A DNA stretch of 7,429 bases from an uncultured Blautia sp. (GTDB taxonomy: Bacteria > Bacillota > Clostridia > Lachnospirales > Lachnospiraceae): positions 1 through 7,429 of the forward strand of contig CAMNGN010000096.1 of assembly GCA_946538475.1 (NCBI GenBank). The letters are read 5' to 3'. A program made the translations under genes and the position numbers. How positions within the stretch are numbered: position 1 is the stretch's first letter; each line of letters begins with the position of its first letter. Below are positions 1 through 6,579 of the stretch, in pieces. Under the pieces are notes generated by a model. That model searched no databases and was not told the DNA's origin. It saw only the letters and a list, made by a program, of their open reading frames with translations.

Positions 1-1085
1 CCCGTTTCGGTACAGGTCGGTTCTTTTGCCTCATCTTTTACCGGTGTATGGCCTTTTGCCTTGATCACTTCATAGGGCTTAATGACCTCTCCGCAAACCT
101 CACAAACAGTCATGTCTGTGTAGCCGTCTTCCGTACAGGTAGCGTCTACTCCGGGAACGACCTTCTCGGTATGTTCATGATCTTCCGAGATAGCTGTCGT
201 CATCTTCTTCAGACTTGTGCAGTTGTAGAATGTTCTGTACTCGATCGTCTCGATTCCTTCCGGAAGAGCGATCTCCTCGATGGAGGAGCATTCCATAAAT
301 GCACATTTTCCGATTTTTGTCACAGTTGTCGCGATAGTAATGTCCACCAGCTTTGTGCATTTTGCAAAAGCAAAAGTACCGATGCTTGTGACGCCCTTAC
401 CGATATCAAGCTTGGTGATCTCTTCTCTATGGGCAGCCCACGGAACTTTTGTCTCATCTTCATAGTCAGTCATGGCCCCTGTTCCGTAAATGGACAGAGT
501 TCCCTCTTTGAATGACCATGTCAGATTTTCGCCGCATTTGTCGGGAGTAACGCCGGCAAGAGCCGGATCAATTGCGCCTTCCTCGACTTCGTCCTGAGCT
601 GCTTCGGCTTCGGCCGGAATGTCTTCGGGGAAAGCAGCTTCCTCGGAAGCTTCATCCACTATCATCAGTTCATCTTCGGGGATCAGCTCCTCGGAGCCTT
701 CCTCTTCGGCCGGCGTTTCATCCACTGTTTCCGGAAGCACATCCGTACCGGCAACGATCTCTTCTGTCGTTTCTTCAGGGAAAACTTCGGCAGGCACTGC
801 CGGCTCTTCGTAAGAAGGTACTGTTTCCTCCGCAATTTCAGGTGCTGTGATCTCATCAACAGGAATATCTGCTTCGCTTTCGGGAGCAATGACTTCGTCA
901 CTGATGTCTATCGTTTCTGCGGAGTCTGCCGGAATATATTCTTCCTGAAGTCCGGTATCCTCGGCTATAAAAAGCTCTCCGCTGTCCACATTTTCTGCGC
1001 TTACCGACAAGGCTGCTGTACTCGTCAGCGCAAGAGTCGCCGCCAAAACGACGCCCATAATACGTTTCATTTTATTTTTCATCAT
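1..1085 (-). CDS. Secreted BspA-like leucine-rich repeat protein with Cys/His repeats, 3' end outside window
   Basis: This is an open frame of 361 codons running off the left edge, so only the N-terminal part is present. Residues 1-30 form a signal peptide (Lys/Arg start, hydrophobic GVVLAATLAL core, ALSVSA before the probable cut). Residues 31-175 are an acidic Glu/Pro/Thr/Ala-rich linker. Residues 184-220 (CGENLTWSF, GTGAM, VPWAAH) match the usual lead-in of Firmicutes BspA-like proteins. About three LRR_5-type repeats follow at 223-296 (VTSIGTFAFAKC, VTKIGKCAFMEC, IETIEYRTFYNC). From 303 there are His/Cys units (C317, C328, C331, H346, with C358 opening the next) of the ATCTEDGYT/GHTPV kind common in clostridial surface proteins. 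It probably sits at the cell surface in adhesion or binding; the ligand is unknown. The start is set by GGAGGG 5 bases upstream; the ATG right after it (1082) is equally possible. Any cell-wall anchor lies outside the window. Confidence 0.88.
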   Translation of the reverse strand, partial: MMKNKMKRIMGVVLAATLALTSTAALSVSAENVDSGELFIAEDTGLQEEYIPADSAETIDISDEVIAPESEADIPVDEITAPEIAEETVPSYEEPAVPAEVFPEETTEEIVAGTDVLPETVDETPAEEEGSEELIPEDELMIVDEASEEAAFPEDIPAEAEAAQDEVEEGAIDPALAGVTPDKCGENLTWSFKEGTLSIYGTGAMTDYEDETKVPWAAHREEITKLDIGKGVTSIGTFAFAKCTKLVDITIATTVTKIGKCAFMECSSIEEIALPEGIETIEYRTFYNCTSLKKMTTAISEDHEHTEKVVPGVDATCTEDGYTDMTVCEVCGEVIKPYEVIKAKGHTPVKDEAKEPTCTET

Positions 1086-1097
1086 GGATTCCCTCCA
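1083..1097 (-). promoter_or_regulatory. Shine-Dalgarno of the BspA-like gene inside a small hairpin
   Basis: On the minus strand ATGGA and TCCAT flank GGGAA, so the GGAGGG ribosome binding site and the AUG can fold into a 5-bp hairpin that covers both. The SD itself is certain; the hairpin is short and its effect on translation is inferred. Confidence 0.5.
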
Positions 1098-1103
1098 TAT
1101 ACA

Positions 1104-1192
1104 TAGCCGTTATTGCTTGCTTACCGTTACCGACAGGCAATCACTGCCCCGCCTCTATAAGGCTGTCGGTAATCTTTGTGCATTTGCGGCTA
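1104..1192 (-). ncRNA. Candidate structured leader RNA (multi-helix junction) before the BspA-like gene
   Basis: On the minus strand four nested helices can be drawn. P1 pairs TAGCCG (1192-1187) with CGGCTA (1109-1104). P2 pairs TTACCGACAG (1172-1163) with CTGTCGGTAA (1136-1127), 10 perfect pairs. Inside P2 are P3, GCCT-TATAG-AGGC (1163-1151), and P4, GGCA-GTGAT-TGCC (1148-1136). One base at each inner edge is shared between helices. No U-tract follows, so this is not a plain terminator, and the 3' arm of P1 ends a few bases before the ribosome binding site. It does not match any riboswitch consensus I can recall, including c-di-GMP-I, c-di-AMP, TPP, cobalamin and purine. The leader could reach further upstream; only a weak ATGACA-like -35 near 1250 was seen. 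Confidence 0.4.
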
Positions 1193-1272
1193 CAGAAAAT
1201 CCAATGCCTGTACGTAGGTTTTCGAGTTTCTTATCTCATAAGGAATAGTTGTCATTACAGCGCGCCACGCTT

Positions 1273-1329
1273 TGAGAGGATCGTCCCCTTGGTGCCATCC
1301 GAACACAAAAGGACCGTCCCCCTGTGTTC
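1273..1329 (-). repeat. Pair of REP-like GGGGACGRTCC elements
   Basis: Element A (1301-1329) is an inverted repeat with arms GAACACA and TGTGTTC around a core that reads GGGGGACGGTCC on the minus strand. Element B (about 1273-1296) repeats the core in the same orientation as GGGGACGATCC, but its flanking arms are largely degenerate. Element A begins 8 bases after the GH43 stop. The core resembles the dispersed GGGACGGTTC-type palindromes I recall from many Firmicutes genomes, sometimes linked to IS200-like Y1 (RAYT) transposases; that link is from memory. There is no U-tract, so it is at best a weak terminator. Confidence 0.55.
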
Positions 1330-1337
1330 TGTTCTCT

Positions 1338-2957
1338 TTATTTCATCTCAAAGAAATCAAACGCCGCCGCATTCTCACTCTGCTCTCCGTTCGCGGTAGC
1401 ATACATACCGATCATGGTTCCGATCATTCCTCCCACTTCCTCGGGATTGATCTCGGCGCCGTCGGCGATCACGTCGAATGCCTTCTCCTCTCCGTCGCCC
1501 TCGCGATAGAAAATGCGGTTCTCCTGCCTTCTCACCTCGACACGAATAGTCAGCGGTGCGTCCGAAACCTCGTGTTTCTCGAGCACTGCCGCTGTCGTCT
1601 CGGCCTTATAGCCCGGAAGGAAAGGAAGCCCCTCCTGTTTGGTAGTGAGGCGAATGAGCTGCAGTACAGTCTTTCCGTCCTCCAAAACCTTTTCTATACG
1701 GAACTGGTGGTTGCACGCCTGCATGATGATGAGCCCTGCGGCCTCCTTGTTCTGCGGTGTAAACTCCATGCAGAAGCTTACGTCAAAGTTTTCTTTCCTC
1801 TGGCGTCTTCCCAAAAAGCTTACGCAGTTGTCTCTTCTCTGATCGGGATTCGCAACGTCAAAACCCTTCAGAGGCTGTGCGATCGGCCTCGGCAGGCACT
1901 TCAGATAGAGACGGCTGTTCTCGATCTTCCAATAATCCTGATAGGGCACGCCCCAGAATGACCAGTAGAGAGGAAGCTCCGCCGAGTCAAAATCGTCTCT
2001 CTCACCTTCGGGCTCAACAGGAGTCCATGGCAGATTCTTCGGCGCAGGATAGGTCCACTCCATCTTGCCGGTACCCGGGCTGAAGACCGGCCAGCCTCTC
2101 TCCCAGATGACCGGGCAGATCCAGGTCTCACGGCCGAAGTTCTTGTGCTGACCATCGATAATACGAGAGCCAAGCATTACTGCATACCACTCTCCGTCCG
2201 GCGTATCGACCAGGTCGGCATGACCGATATTGTCGATGGGATAATAATATCCCAGATGACGGTGTGTCATGATCGGGTTACCCTTATAGCCCTCGTACCA
2301 TCCGTCGATCGTCTCGCTGCGGGCGATCATCACGGAATGGAAATGCTCCGTACCGCCCTCGGCGATCATCAGATAATAGTAATCTCCGATATGATAAATG
2401 TGCGGTGCCTCCGGTGCCCATGCTTTTCTGAGCGCACTGTTCCAGATCTTCTTTCTCTCACCGCAGACTTTTCCTTCTTTTACATCGTATGGCGTCAGGA
2501 AGAAAGCGCGGTGGTTGTCCTCCGAGGGATCATCCCCCGGGCTTACCAGATAGCATTTTCCGTCGTTGTCAAAGAAAATGGAACAGTCGATATCCGGAAC
2601 GTCCGTGATCCAGTGCGGCTCTGACCATGGTCCTTTGGGGTCTGTAGCCGTCACATAAAAGTTGCCTTTATCTCCAAAGTTGCAGTTGACGATATAGAAG
2701 GTACCTTCATGATACCGGATCGTGGGTGCCATGACCCCGCCTGTTCCCATGTCGGCATTTACATGAAAACCGTTATCCATCGTCATGGCATAGCTGATCT
2801 GCTCCCAGTTTGCCAGATCCTTGCTGTGGAAGATCGGGATCCCCGGATACAGCTCGAAACTCGAGCATGCAAGATAGTAGTCCTCTCCGACCCTGCAGAT
2901 GGACGGATCCGGATAGAACCCCGGGATGATCGGATTCTGAATCATGTGGTCACTCAT
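1338..2957 (-). CDS. Glycoside hydrolase family 43, beta-xylosidase / alpha-L-arabinofuranosidase type
   Basis: The 539-residue protein has the full two-domain layout of GH43 beta-xylosidases. A five-bladed propeller spans about residues 6-305, and a C-terminal beta-sandwich (GH43_C2 type) spans about 320-538. The catalytic set is visible: Asp17 in GFYPDPSI (general base), Asp124 in PDIDCSIFFD (pKa modulator) and Glu183 in WAPEAPHIY (general acid), followed by the typical YYYLMIAEGGT. It should release xylose or arabinose from the non-reducing end of short xylan or arabinan oligosaccharides by inversion; which sugar cannot be read from sequence alone. There is no signal peptide, so it is cytoplasmic. 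The start is fixed by a strong AAAGGAGGT ribosome binding site (2964-2972). It lies 24 bases after the GH2 stop and is probably the last gene of that operon. Confidence 0.93.
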   Translation of the reverse strand: MSDHMIQNPIIPGFYPDPSICRVGEDYYLACSSFELYPGIPIFHSKDLANWEQISYAMTMDNGFHVNADMGTGGVMAPTIRYHEGTFYIVNCNFGDKGNFYVTATDPKGPWSEPHWITDVPDIDCSIFFDNDGKCYLVSPGDDPSEDNHRAFFLTPYDVKEGKVCGERKKIWNSALRKAWAPEAPHIYHIGDYYYLMIAEGGTEHFHSVMIARSETIDGWYEGYKGNPIMTHRHLGYYYPIDNIGHADLVDTPDGEWYAVMLGSRIIDGQHKNFGRETWICPVIWERGWPVFSPGTGKMEWTYPAPKNLPWTPVEPEGERDDFDSAELPLYWSFWGVPYQDYWKIENSRLYLKCLPRPIAQPLKGFDVANPDQRRDNCVSFLGRRQRKENFDVSFCMEFTPQNKEAAGLIIMQACNHQFRIEKVLEDGKTVLQLIRLTTKQEGLPFLPGYKAETTAAVLEKHEVSDAPLTIRVEVRRQENRIFYREGDGEEKAFDVIADGAEINPEEVGGMIGTMIGMYATANGEQSENAAAFDFFEMK

Positions 2958-2981
2958 TTTGGTACCTCCTTTATTCTCTTT

Positions 2982-4778
2982 TTAAAAGCTTTTTAGAGCT
3001 TCATTAAGTTCGCGCATTTTCTCTGTATCTACTTTTATTTCTTCCCTGTCATAGGTCATAAGGCCGTTCACCTCGGTCTCCACATCGGACACCTGCGTAA
3101 ACACGCTTGCGGAAAGGCCCCTTTCGATGTTGGGAAGCAGATCTCTGTTCCAGAGCCTGTTCAGGCCCCGCATCAGCTCTTCGCGGGAATGATACTTGCG
3201 ATATCCGTATACCTGCTCTCCCTCGCTGTGCCCGGGCATCGGCCATGAATATCCGCCGCACTCGGTGAGCGCAACGACGCGGTCCTTCTTCGGCCTCACC
3301 TTCAGCCTGACAAAGTAATTGTGGATGCTGAAGATATCTCCGCCCTTTTGGTCGAACCAGCCGCTGGCCTCGTCGACAAGCCTGGACGGATCGAGTTTAC
3401 TCACCAGCTCGGACACATATCCCGCGTCGAACTGCCCCCATCCTTCGTTAAAAGGAACCCAGGCAACGATGGACGGATGATTGAAAAGGGTCAGGATCGT
3501 CTCTTTCACTTCGTGGATAAACTCGAGCCTGCCCTCGATCCGCTGTCTGGCCAGCAGCTTCTGGCGAAGCGACAAAAACAGTCTGCGCGGATGCACCAGC
3601 GGAAGATGGTCCCCCGAATCGTCCCGGACGGTCCTCTGCATAAACATGAATATGGTCGGGAGATACGTGACAAACATGGAATTGTATGTCTCCCCGCCGT
3701 TCACCATGTCCTGCCAGACAAGCATGCCCAGCCGGTCGCAGTGATAATACCACCTGTCGGGCTCTATCTTGATGTGCTTGCGCAGCATATTGAAGCCCAG
3801 CGATTTCATGGTCGCAATGTCATACTCGAGCGCCTCGTCGGACGGCGCAGTGTACAGTCCGTCGGGCCAGTATCCCTGATCGAGCACGCCGCTCATATAG
3901 TAGGGCTCGTTGTTCAGGAAGAACCTGAGGATTCCGTCCTCGTCCTCTTTGACCGCGATCTTTCGCATCGCAAAGTAAGTGCGGACTTCGTCCCCTTTGT
4001 ATCTGACGATCATGTCATACAGCTGCGGATCTTCGGGCGACCAGGGGTGCACCTCGGAAAGGTCTATCCGCACCTGCTTTCCGACAGGCGCTTTTCCCTT
4101 GCAGAGCAGCGTATGGTTCAGTCTGATCTCGTACTGTGCTTCACCGCCCTCCGGATCGGCGTTGGTGAGCACCTTCAGTTTTAATCTTCCCCTGTCAAGG
4201 TCGGGGATCATCCGGAGTTTTGTGATGTATCTGTCGGGCACATGCTCTGCCCATACGGTCTGCCAGATTCCGCTCTGCGCGGTGTACCACATCCCCTCGG
4301 GGTTAAGCGTCTGCTTTCCTCTTGCGTGGAAAGAAGTGTCCGAGTCATCCGTGACATACACATCCAGGTCGTTTTCTCCTTCTGTCAGATGCTCGGTGAT
4401 GTCAAAAGAAAACGGAAGGTATCCGCCGACATGACTGCCGACGCTCCTTCCGTTTACCGATACCCCACACTGCTGATCCACCGCCCCAAAGTGCAGGAGC
4501 GTGCGGCCTGACAGATCGTCCGCGCGGAAGGTTCTGTGATAGTGCAGGATTTCTCCCGGTTTCAGCTGTCTTTCGACTCCCGATAGCGGTGCTTCGGGCG
4601 AAAACGGAACCAGGATCTTACCGTCATACACATCTGCAGAGGCTCCGCCCTTCTCGATTCTGTAGTCCCAAAGGCCGTTCAGATTGAGATAGCTCTCTCT
4701 CTGCATGGACGGCCTGGGATATTCTCTGAGGCAGTTGTCGGGAGTGACCGATCTGCCCCACCTTGTGATCTTTTCCAT
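2982..4778 (-). CDS. Glycoside hydrolase family 2 protein (beta-galactosidase/beta-glucuronidase-like)
   Basis: This 598-residue protein has the three GH2 domains in order. The sugar-binding jelly roll spans about residues 25-180 (NLNGLWDYR, then EGMWYTAQSGIWQTVW), an Ig-like domain about 183-275, and the catalytic TIM barrel about 280-580. The acid/base is Glu445 in FNEGWGQFD; the nucleophile is probably Glu506 in LTECGGYSW, where Cys507 stands where relatives often have Phe. The ending FTQVSDVETEVNGLMTYDRE is typical of this clade of bacterial GH2 enzymes, whose substrates vary (beta-galactosides, glucuronides, arabinosides), so the substrate is left open. Without a signal peptide it should work in the cytoplasm, probably with GH43 on the same imported oligosaccharides. 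Its start lies 10 bases after the stop of the gene before it. The ribosome binding site (AAAGG) overlaps that stop, suggesting translational coupling. A basic stretch at about 384-412 looks longer than expected. Confidence 0.92.
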   Translation of the reverse strand: MEKITRWGRSVTPDNCLREYPRPSMQRESYLNLNGLWDYRIEKGGASADVYDGKILVPFSPEAPLSGVERQLKPGEILHYHRTFRADDLSGRTLLHFGAVDQQCGVSVNGRSVGSHVGGYLPFSFDITEHLTEGENDLDVYVTDDSDTSFHARGKQTLNPEGMWYTAQSGIWQTVWAEHVPDRYITKLRMIPDLDRGRLKLKVLTNADPEGGEAQYEIRLNHTLLCKGKAPVGKQVRIDLSEVHPWSPEDPQLYDMIVRYKGDEVRTYFAMRKIAVKEDEDGILRFFLNNEPYYMSGVLDQGYWPDGLYTAPSDEALEYDIATMKSLGFNMLRKHIKIEPDRWYYHCDRLGMLVWQDMVNGGETYNSMFVTYLPTIFMFMQRTVRDDSGDHLPLVHPRRLFLSLRQKLLARQRIEGRLEFIHEVKETILTLFNHPSIVAWVPFNEGWGQFDAGYVSELVSKLDPSRLVDEASGWFDQKGGDIFSIHNYFVRLKVRPKKDRVVALTECGGYSWPMPGHSEGEQVYGYRKYHSREELMRGLNRLWNRDLLPNIERGLSASVFTQVSDVETEVNGLMTYDREEIKVDTEKMRELNEALKSF

Positions 4779-4788
4779 ATTTATGCCT

Positions 4789-5580
4789 TTAATAATTGCT
4801 CAGATCCCAGACTCCCTTGCTCTCATCCTGTGATGCCAGTGCTTCACGGTAAGAATTGCGCAGGTCTTCCATTCCGAAGAATTCGATGGCTTCCTTGCCC
4901 CGGGAGTTTGCCTGGCCGTATGTATCTGCCGGTTTTTCGAAATGTACGCACATGTAGTAAGCCCCGTCAAAGGCCCCTACATCGGAATCCTCCAGAGCCA
5001 GCAGATGGTCGAGCACATCGCTGTACCCCGTCTCAAGCTCATGCTTGAAATACGCCATCTGTCCGTCTGCGTTTTCCCAGCTATAGCCGTTTTCGGTGCA
5101 CCAGGTCTTCAGGTTTGACCATCTTCCGGCATGCCACTGAAAGATGCCGTAGCTGGTTCCGCCATCGCCCACGACCGTGTAGTTAAAGTTGGATTCGTGG
5201 CGTGCGTTGGCGATCACCGCACATGCCGCGGCGTGATTAAAGCCAAAATAATCGCGAAGGGACTTGTAGATATATTTGACGACTTCGTTCCCGTTTATGC
5301 GGGAGTCTTCTTCCTCCACATAGTCCTCCAGTTCACCGGTGCCGGACTCGCTTCCTTCTATATACCCTTCGGGCCGGCTTAGTGTGCCCTCTCCGGCAAG
5401 CAGTTCCTCCTCTTTGGAAATCTCTGCCGTTTCGGTCTGTTCCGTATCCTCTGAAGATTCAATGCTGTCCCCTGACGCCGCACTTTCGACAGGCTCCGCT
5501 TCTTCGGCGCCCACATAAGCCGCTGTTCCGGTGCACATGAGCACACCCGTCAGTAATAGTACAAGTAATTTCTTTCTCAT
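4789..5580 (-). CDS. Secreted phage-tail-lysozyme-like (Phage_lysozyme2 type) cell wall hydrolase
   Basis: The 263-residue protein starts with a signal peptide, residues 1-25 (MRKK, then LLVLLLTGVL, cut probably after AYVGA). An acidic Glu/Ser/Thr-rich linker covers about 26-95. One enzymatic domain covers about 98-225: NEVVKYIYKSL, AVIANARHESNF, TSYGIFQWHAGRWSNL, then YYMCVHFEKPAD. This pattern fits the phage tail lysozyme family, lysozyme-fold muramidases found in phage tails and in many clostridial surface proteins. Glu129 in ARHESNF is the likely catalytic acid. It should cut or bind peptidoglycan outside the membrane; no anchor or wall-binding repeat is seen. An upstream in-frame ATG at 5625 would give 278 residues, but it has no ribosome binding site and would put acidic residues before the signal peptide. 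The chosen ATG has AAAGGGA about 13 bases upstream, which is long. No phage genes are nearby. It leads the operon with GH2 and GH43. Confidence 0.85.
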   Translation of the reverse strand: MRKKLLVLLLTGVLMCTGTAAYVGAEEAEPVESAASGDSIESSEDTEQTETAEISKEEELLAGEGTLSRPEGYIEGSESGTGELEDYVEEEDSRINGNEVVKYIYKSLRDYFGFNHAAACAVIANARHESNFNYTVVGDGGTSYGIFQWHAGRWSNLKTWCTENGYSWENADGQMAYFKHELETGYSDVLDHLLALEDSDVGAFDGAYYMCVHFEKPADTYGQANSRGKEAIEFFGMEDLRNSYREALASQDESKGVWDLSNY

Positions 5581-5644
5581 AGGATAGTAAAAGTCCCTTT
5601 CTTCTATATTATTTATCCTCCGCATCTTACGAGTCAGTCGCCAT

Positions 5645-5671
5645 AGCAGGTGCTAAGGGCTGCTCTTAACA
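5645..5671 (-). other. Possible pseudoknot hairpin at the 5' end of the lysozyme-GH2-GH43 transcript
   Basis: On the minus strand TGTTAAG (5671-5665) pairs with CTTAGCA (5657-5651), 7 pairs with one G-U, around the 7-base loop AGCAGCC. Loop bases AGCAG can pair with CTGCT just downstream (5649-5645), giving an H-type pseudoknot. It would begin about 3 bases from the predicted transcript start. No U-tract follows. It could stabilise the 5' end or be regulatory; this is inferred from pairing only. Confidence 0.3.
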
Positions 5672-5680
5672 GTTACAGAT

Positions 5681-5709
5681 ATATTAACATTCTTTTACAG
5701 AAATGTCCA
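5681..5709 (-). promoter_or_regulatory. Sigma-A-type promoter of the lysozyme-GH2-GH43 operon
   Basis: The minus strand reads TGGACA (5709-5704, 5 of 6 to the -35 consensus), a 17-bp spacer, then TAATAT (5686-5681, 4 of 6 to the -10). The start of transcription would be near 5674, leaving a leader of about 94 bases before the ATG at 5580. It lies directly after the terminator of the preceding gene, which fits a new transcription unit. Confidence 0.6.
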
Positions 5710-5711
5710 TG

Positions 5712-5749
5712 AAAAATCTGTGAATCCGGGAGCCCGGCCGCAAATTCAC
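5712..5749 (-). terminator. Intrinsic terminator after the phosphoesterase gene
   Basis: On the minus strand GTGAAT (5749-5744) pairs with ATTCAC (5725-5720). Inside, CCGG pairs with CCGG around GCTC, with a one-sided 6-base bulge (TTGCGG) between the two helices. The run AGATTTTT follows at once. The interrupted stem is unusual, but the position, 25 bases after the stop and just before the next promoter, supports termination. Confidence 0.55.
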
Positions 5750-5773
5750 GCGGATTACGTCGAATCGAGCGCA

Positions 5774-6277
5774 TTACTCCGCCTCGTAAAGATACGTACG
5801 CGGATACTCTCCCTCTTCGAGTTCCAGGATCCCGTAGGATGGCGTTCTGCTGATGCCTCTGGGATAGCTCAGACTGCCCGGGTTCATCAGAAAAATACCA
5901 TTGTGTTCTTCGATCTCAGGTACATGTGTATGCCCGAAAAGGACCACGTCCGCCTTTCTCTCCCGCGCAGCGGCGTAAAGCCCTTCGTTAGAGCAGCGGA
6001 CGTTGTACTTATGACCGTGCGTCACAAAGATCCGGTGCCCGGCGGCTTCTATGAGAAGTTCTTTTGGATATCTGTTATAATCACAGTTTCCGTCCACCGC
6101 ATAGACCGCGTAGGCCGGCTTGCTTCCCGTATACGAAAAAATGTCGCTCTCCACATCGCCGCAATGGACAAGCATATCGAACGGTGTTTCTTTGATCAGG
6201 AGATCCTGCAGCAGGCGGCCGTTTCTGCCGTGCGTGTCCGAAATCACAAGAACTCTGACTTTTTTCCTGTTTTCCAT
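5774..6277 (-). CDS. YfcE/MJ0936-family metallophosphoesterase
   Basis: This 167-residue protein has the full metal-binding series of calcineurin-like phosphoesterases of the YfcE type. The motifs are SDTHG (Asp14, His16), HCGDVES (Asp41), DGNCD (Asn64, Asp66), VTHGHKY (His87, His89) and FGHTHVP (His116, His118), followed by MNPGS. Members hydrolyse phosphodiesters such as bis-pNPP in vitro with Mn2+ or similar metals; their natural substrate is mostly unknown. It has no signal peptide, so it is cytoplasmic, and at 167 residues it is normal length. The start is set by GGGAGGT (6294-6288), 10 bases upstream. It follows the 78-residue gene by 47 bases with no terminator or promoter visible between them. 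It is therefore probably transcribed from the LexA-box promoter at 6608-6636, which would make it SOS-responsive. In many Firmicutes this gene follows rdgB/rph; that context is absent here. Confidence 0.93.
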   Translation of the reverse strand: MENRKKVRVLVISDTHGRNGRLLQDLLIKETPFDMLVHCGDVESDIFSYTGSKPAYAVYAVDGNCDYNRYPKELLIEAAGHRIFVTHGHKYNVRCSNEGLYAAARERKADVVLFGHTHVPEIEEHNGIFLMNPGSLSYPRGISRTPSYGILELEEGEYPRTYLYEAE

Positions 6278-6324
6278 TTTTCAGATAACCTCCCGATCGT
6301 TTGGCGCATCGCACCCGGCCGGGG

Positions 6325-6561
6325 TTACGATGCCTGATAATAAAGCCCCTGACGGAAAGCCTCCAGCGTAAATGCGCGGTCCATCTCTTTTTTGAGTTCG
6401 AGGATCTCGCGCACCAGGGTCCATTGCCTGCCGGCCTCCGCAGTGTGCAGTTCCATATATTTTCTGTCGATGGCTTTTCTCTGTGCCACGACCTTCGGGG
6501 AATCCCGATAATCTTTCATGAGTGAGTTGAGCAGCAGGTTCAGTTCTTCATCTGTATACAT
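6325..6561 (-). CDS. Uncharacterised 78-residue helical protein, probably SOS-controlled
   Basis: I do not recognise this family. The protein starts MYTDEELNLLLNSL and is rich in Leu, Lys, Arg and Glu, with no Cys, signal peptide or membrane segment. Residues 5-17, 24-38 and 46-75 look alpha-helical; the last stretch (REILELKKEMDRAF) could form an amphipathic or short coiled-coil helix. The start is well supported: GGGAGG lies 7 bases upstream, while the frame extended past this ATG would run back through the promoter and a terminator. It is first in a two-gene unit with the metallophosphoesterase. The promoter ahead of it carries a LexA/DinR box in its spacer, so induction by DNA damage is expected. 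It is not YneA (no membrane segment or LysM) and does not look like DUF896/YnzC. A partner or regulator of the phosphoesterase is possible but has no direct support. Confidence 0.8.
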   Translation of the reverse strand: MYTDEELNLLLNSLMKDYRDSPKVVAQRKAIDRKYMELHTAEAGRQWTLVREILELKKEMDRAFTLEAFRQGLYYQAS

Positions 6562-6579
6562 GGCTTTTCCTCCCTTTGA

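Noticed and set aside
572..850. Plus-strand frames rich in Arg/Leu/Pro and in Ser
   Set aside because: They are shadows of the repetitive GAA/GCC codons of the acidic linker in the BspA-like protein.
1104..1192. Assigning the BspA leader to the c-di-GMP-I riboswitch or another known class
   Set aside because: The GGCAAACC...GACGCAAAGCC core of GEMM-I is absent, and signature bases of the other classes I could check by eye are also missing.
3321..4184. Long plus-strand open frame (287 codons)
   Set aside because: It lies fully antisense to the GH2 catalytic and Ig-like regions. It shows no recognisable domain, and GH2 motifs on the other strand explain the sequence.
4789..5625. Prophage remnant suggested by the tail-lysozyme domain
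   Set aside because: No tail, head, integrase or holin genes are nearby. The protein has a signal peptide and an acidic linker, as in chromosomal secreted proteins.
6314..6323. CCCGGCCGGG palindrome between the 78-residue gene and the phosphoesterase as a terminator
   Set aside because: It has almost no loop, no U-tract follows, and the phosphoesterase ribosome binding site comes 20 bases later.
5720..6337. Plus-strand open frame of 205 codons
   Set aside because: It is antisense to the metallophosphoesterase, whose metal motifs are all intact, and it crosses a terminator on the minus strand.
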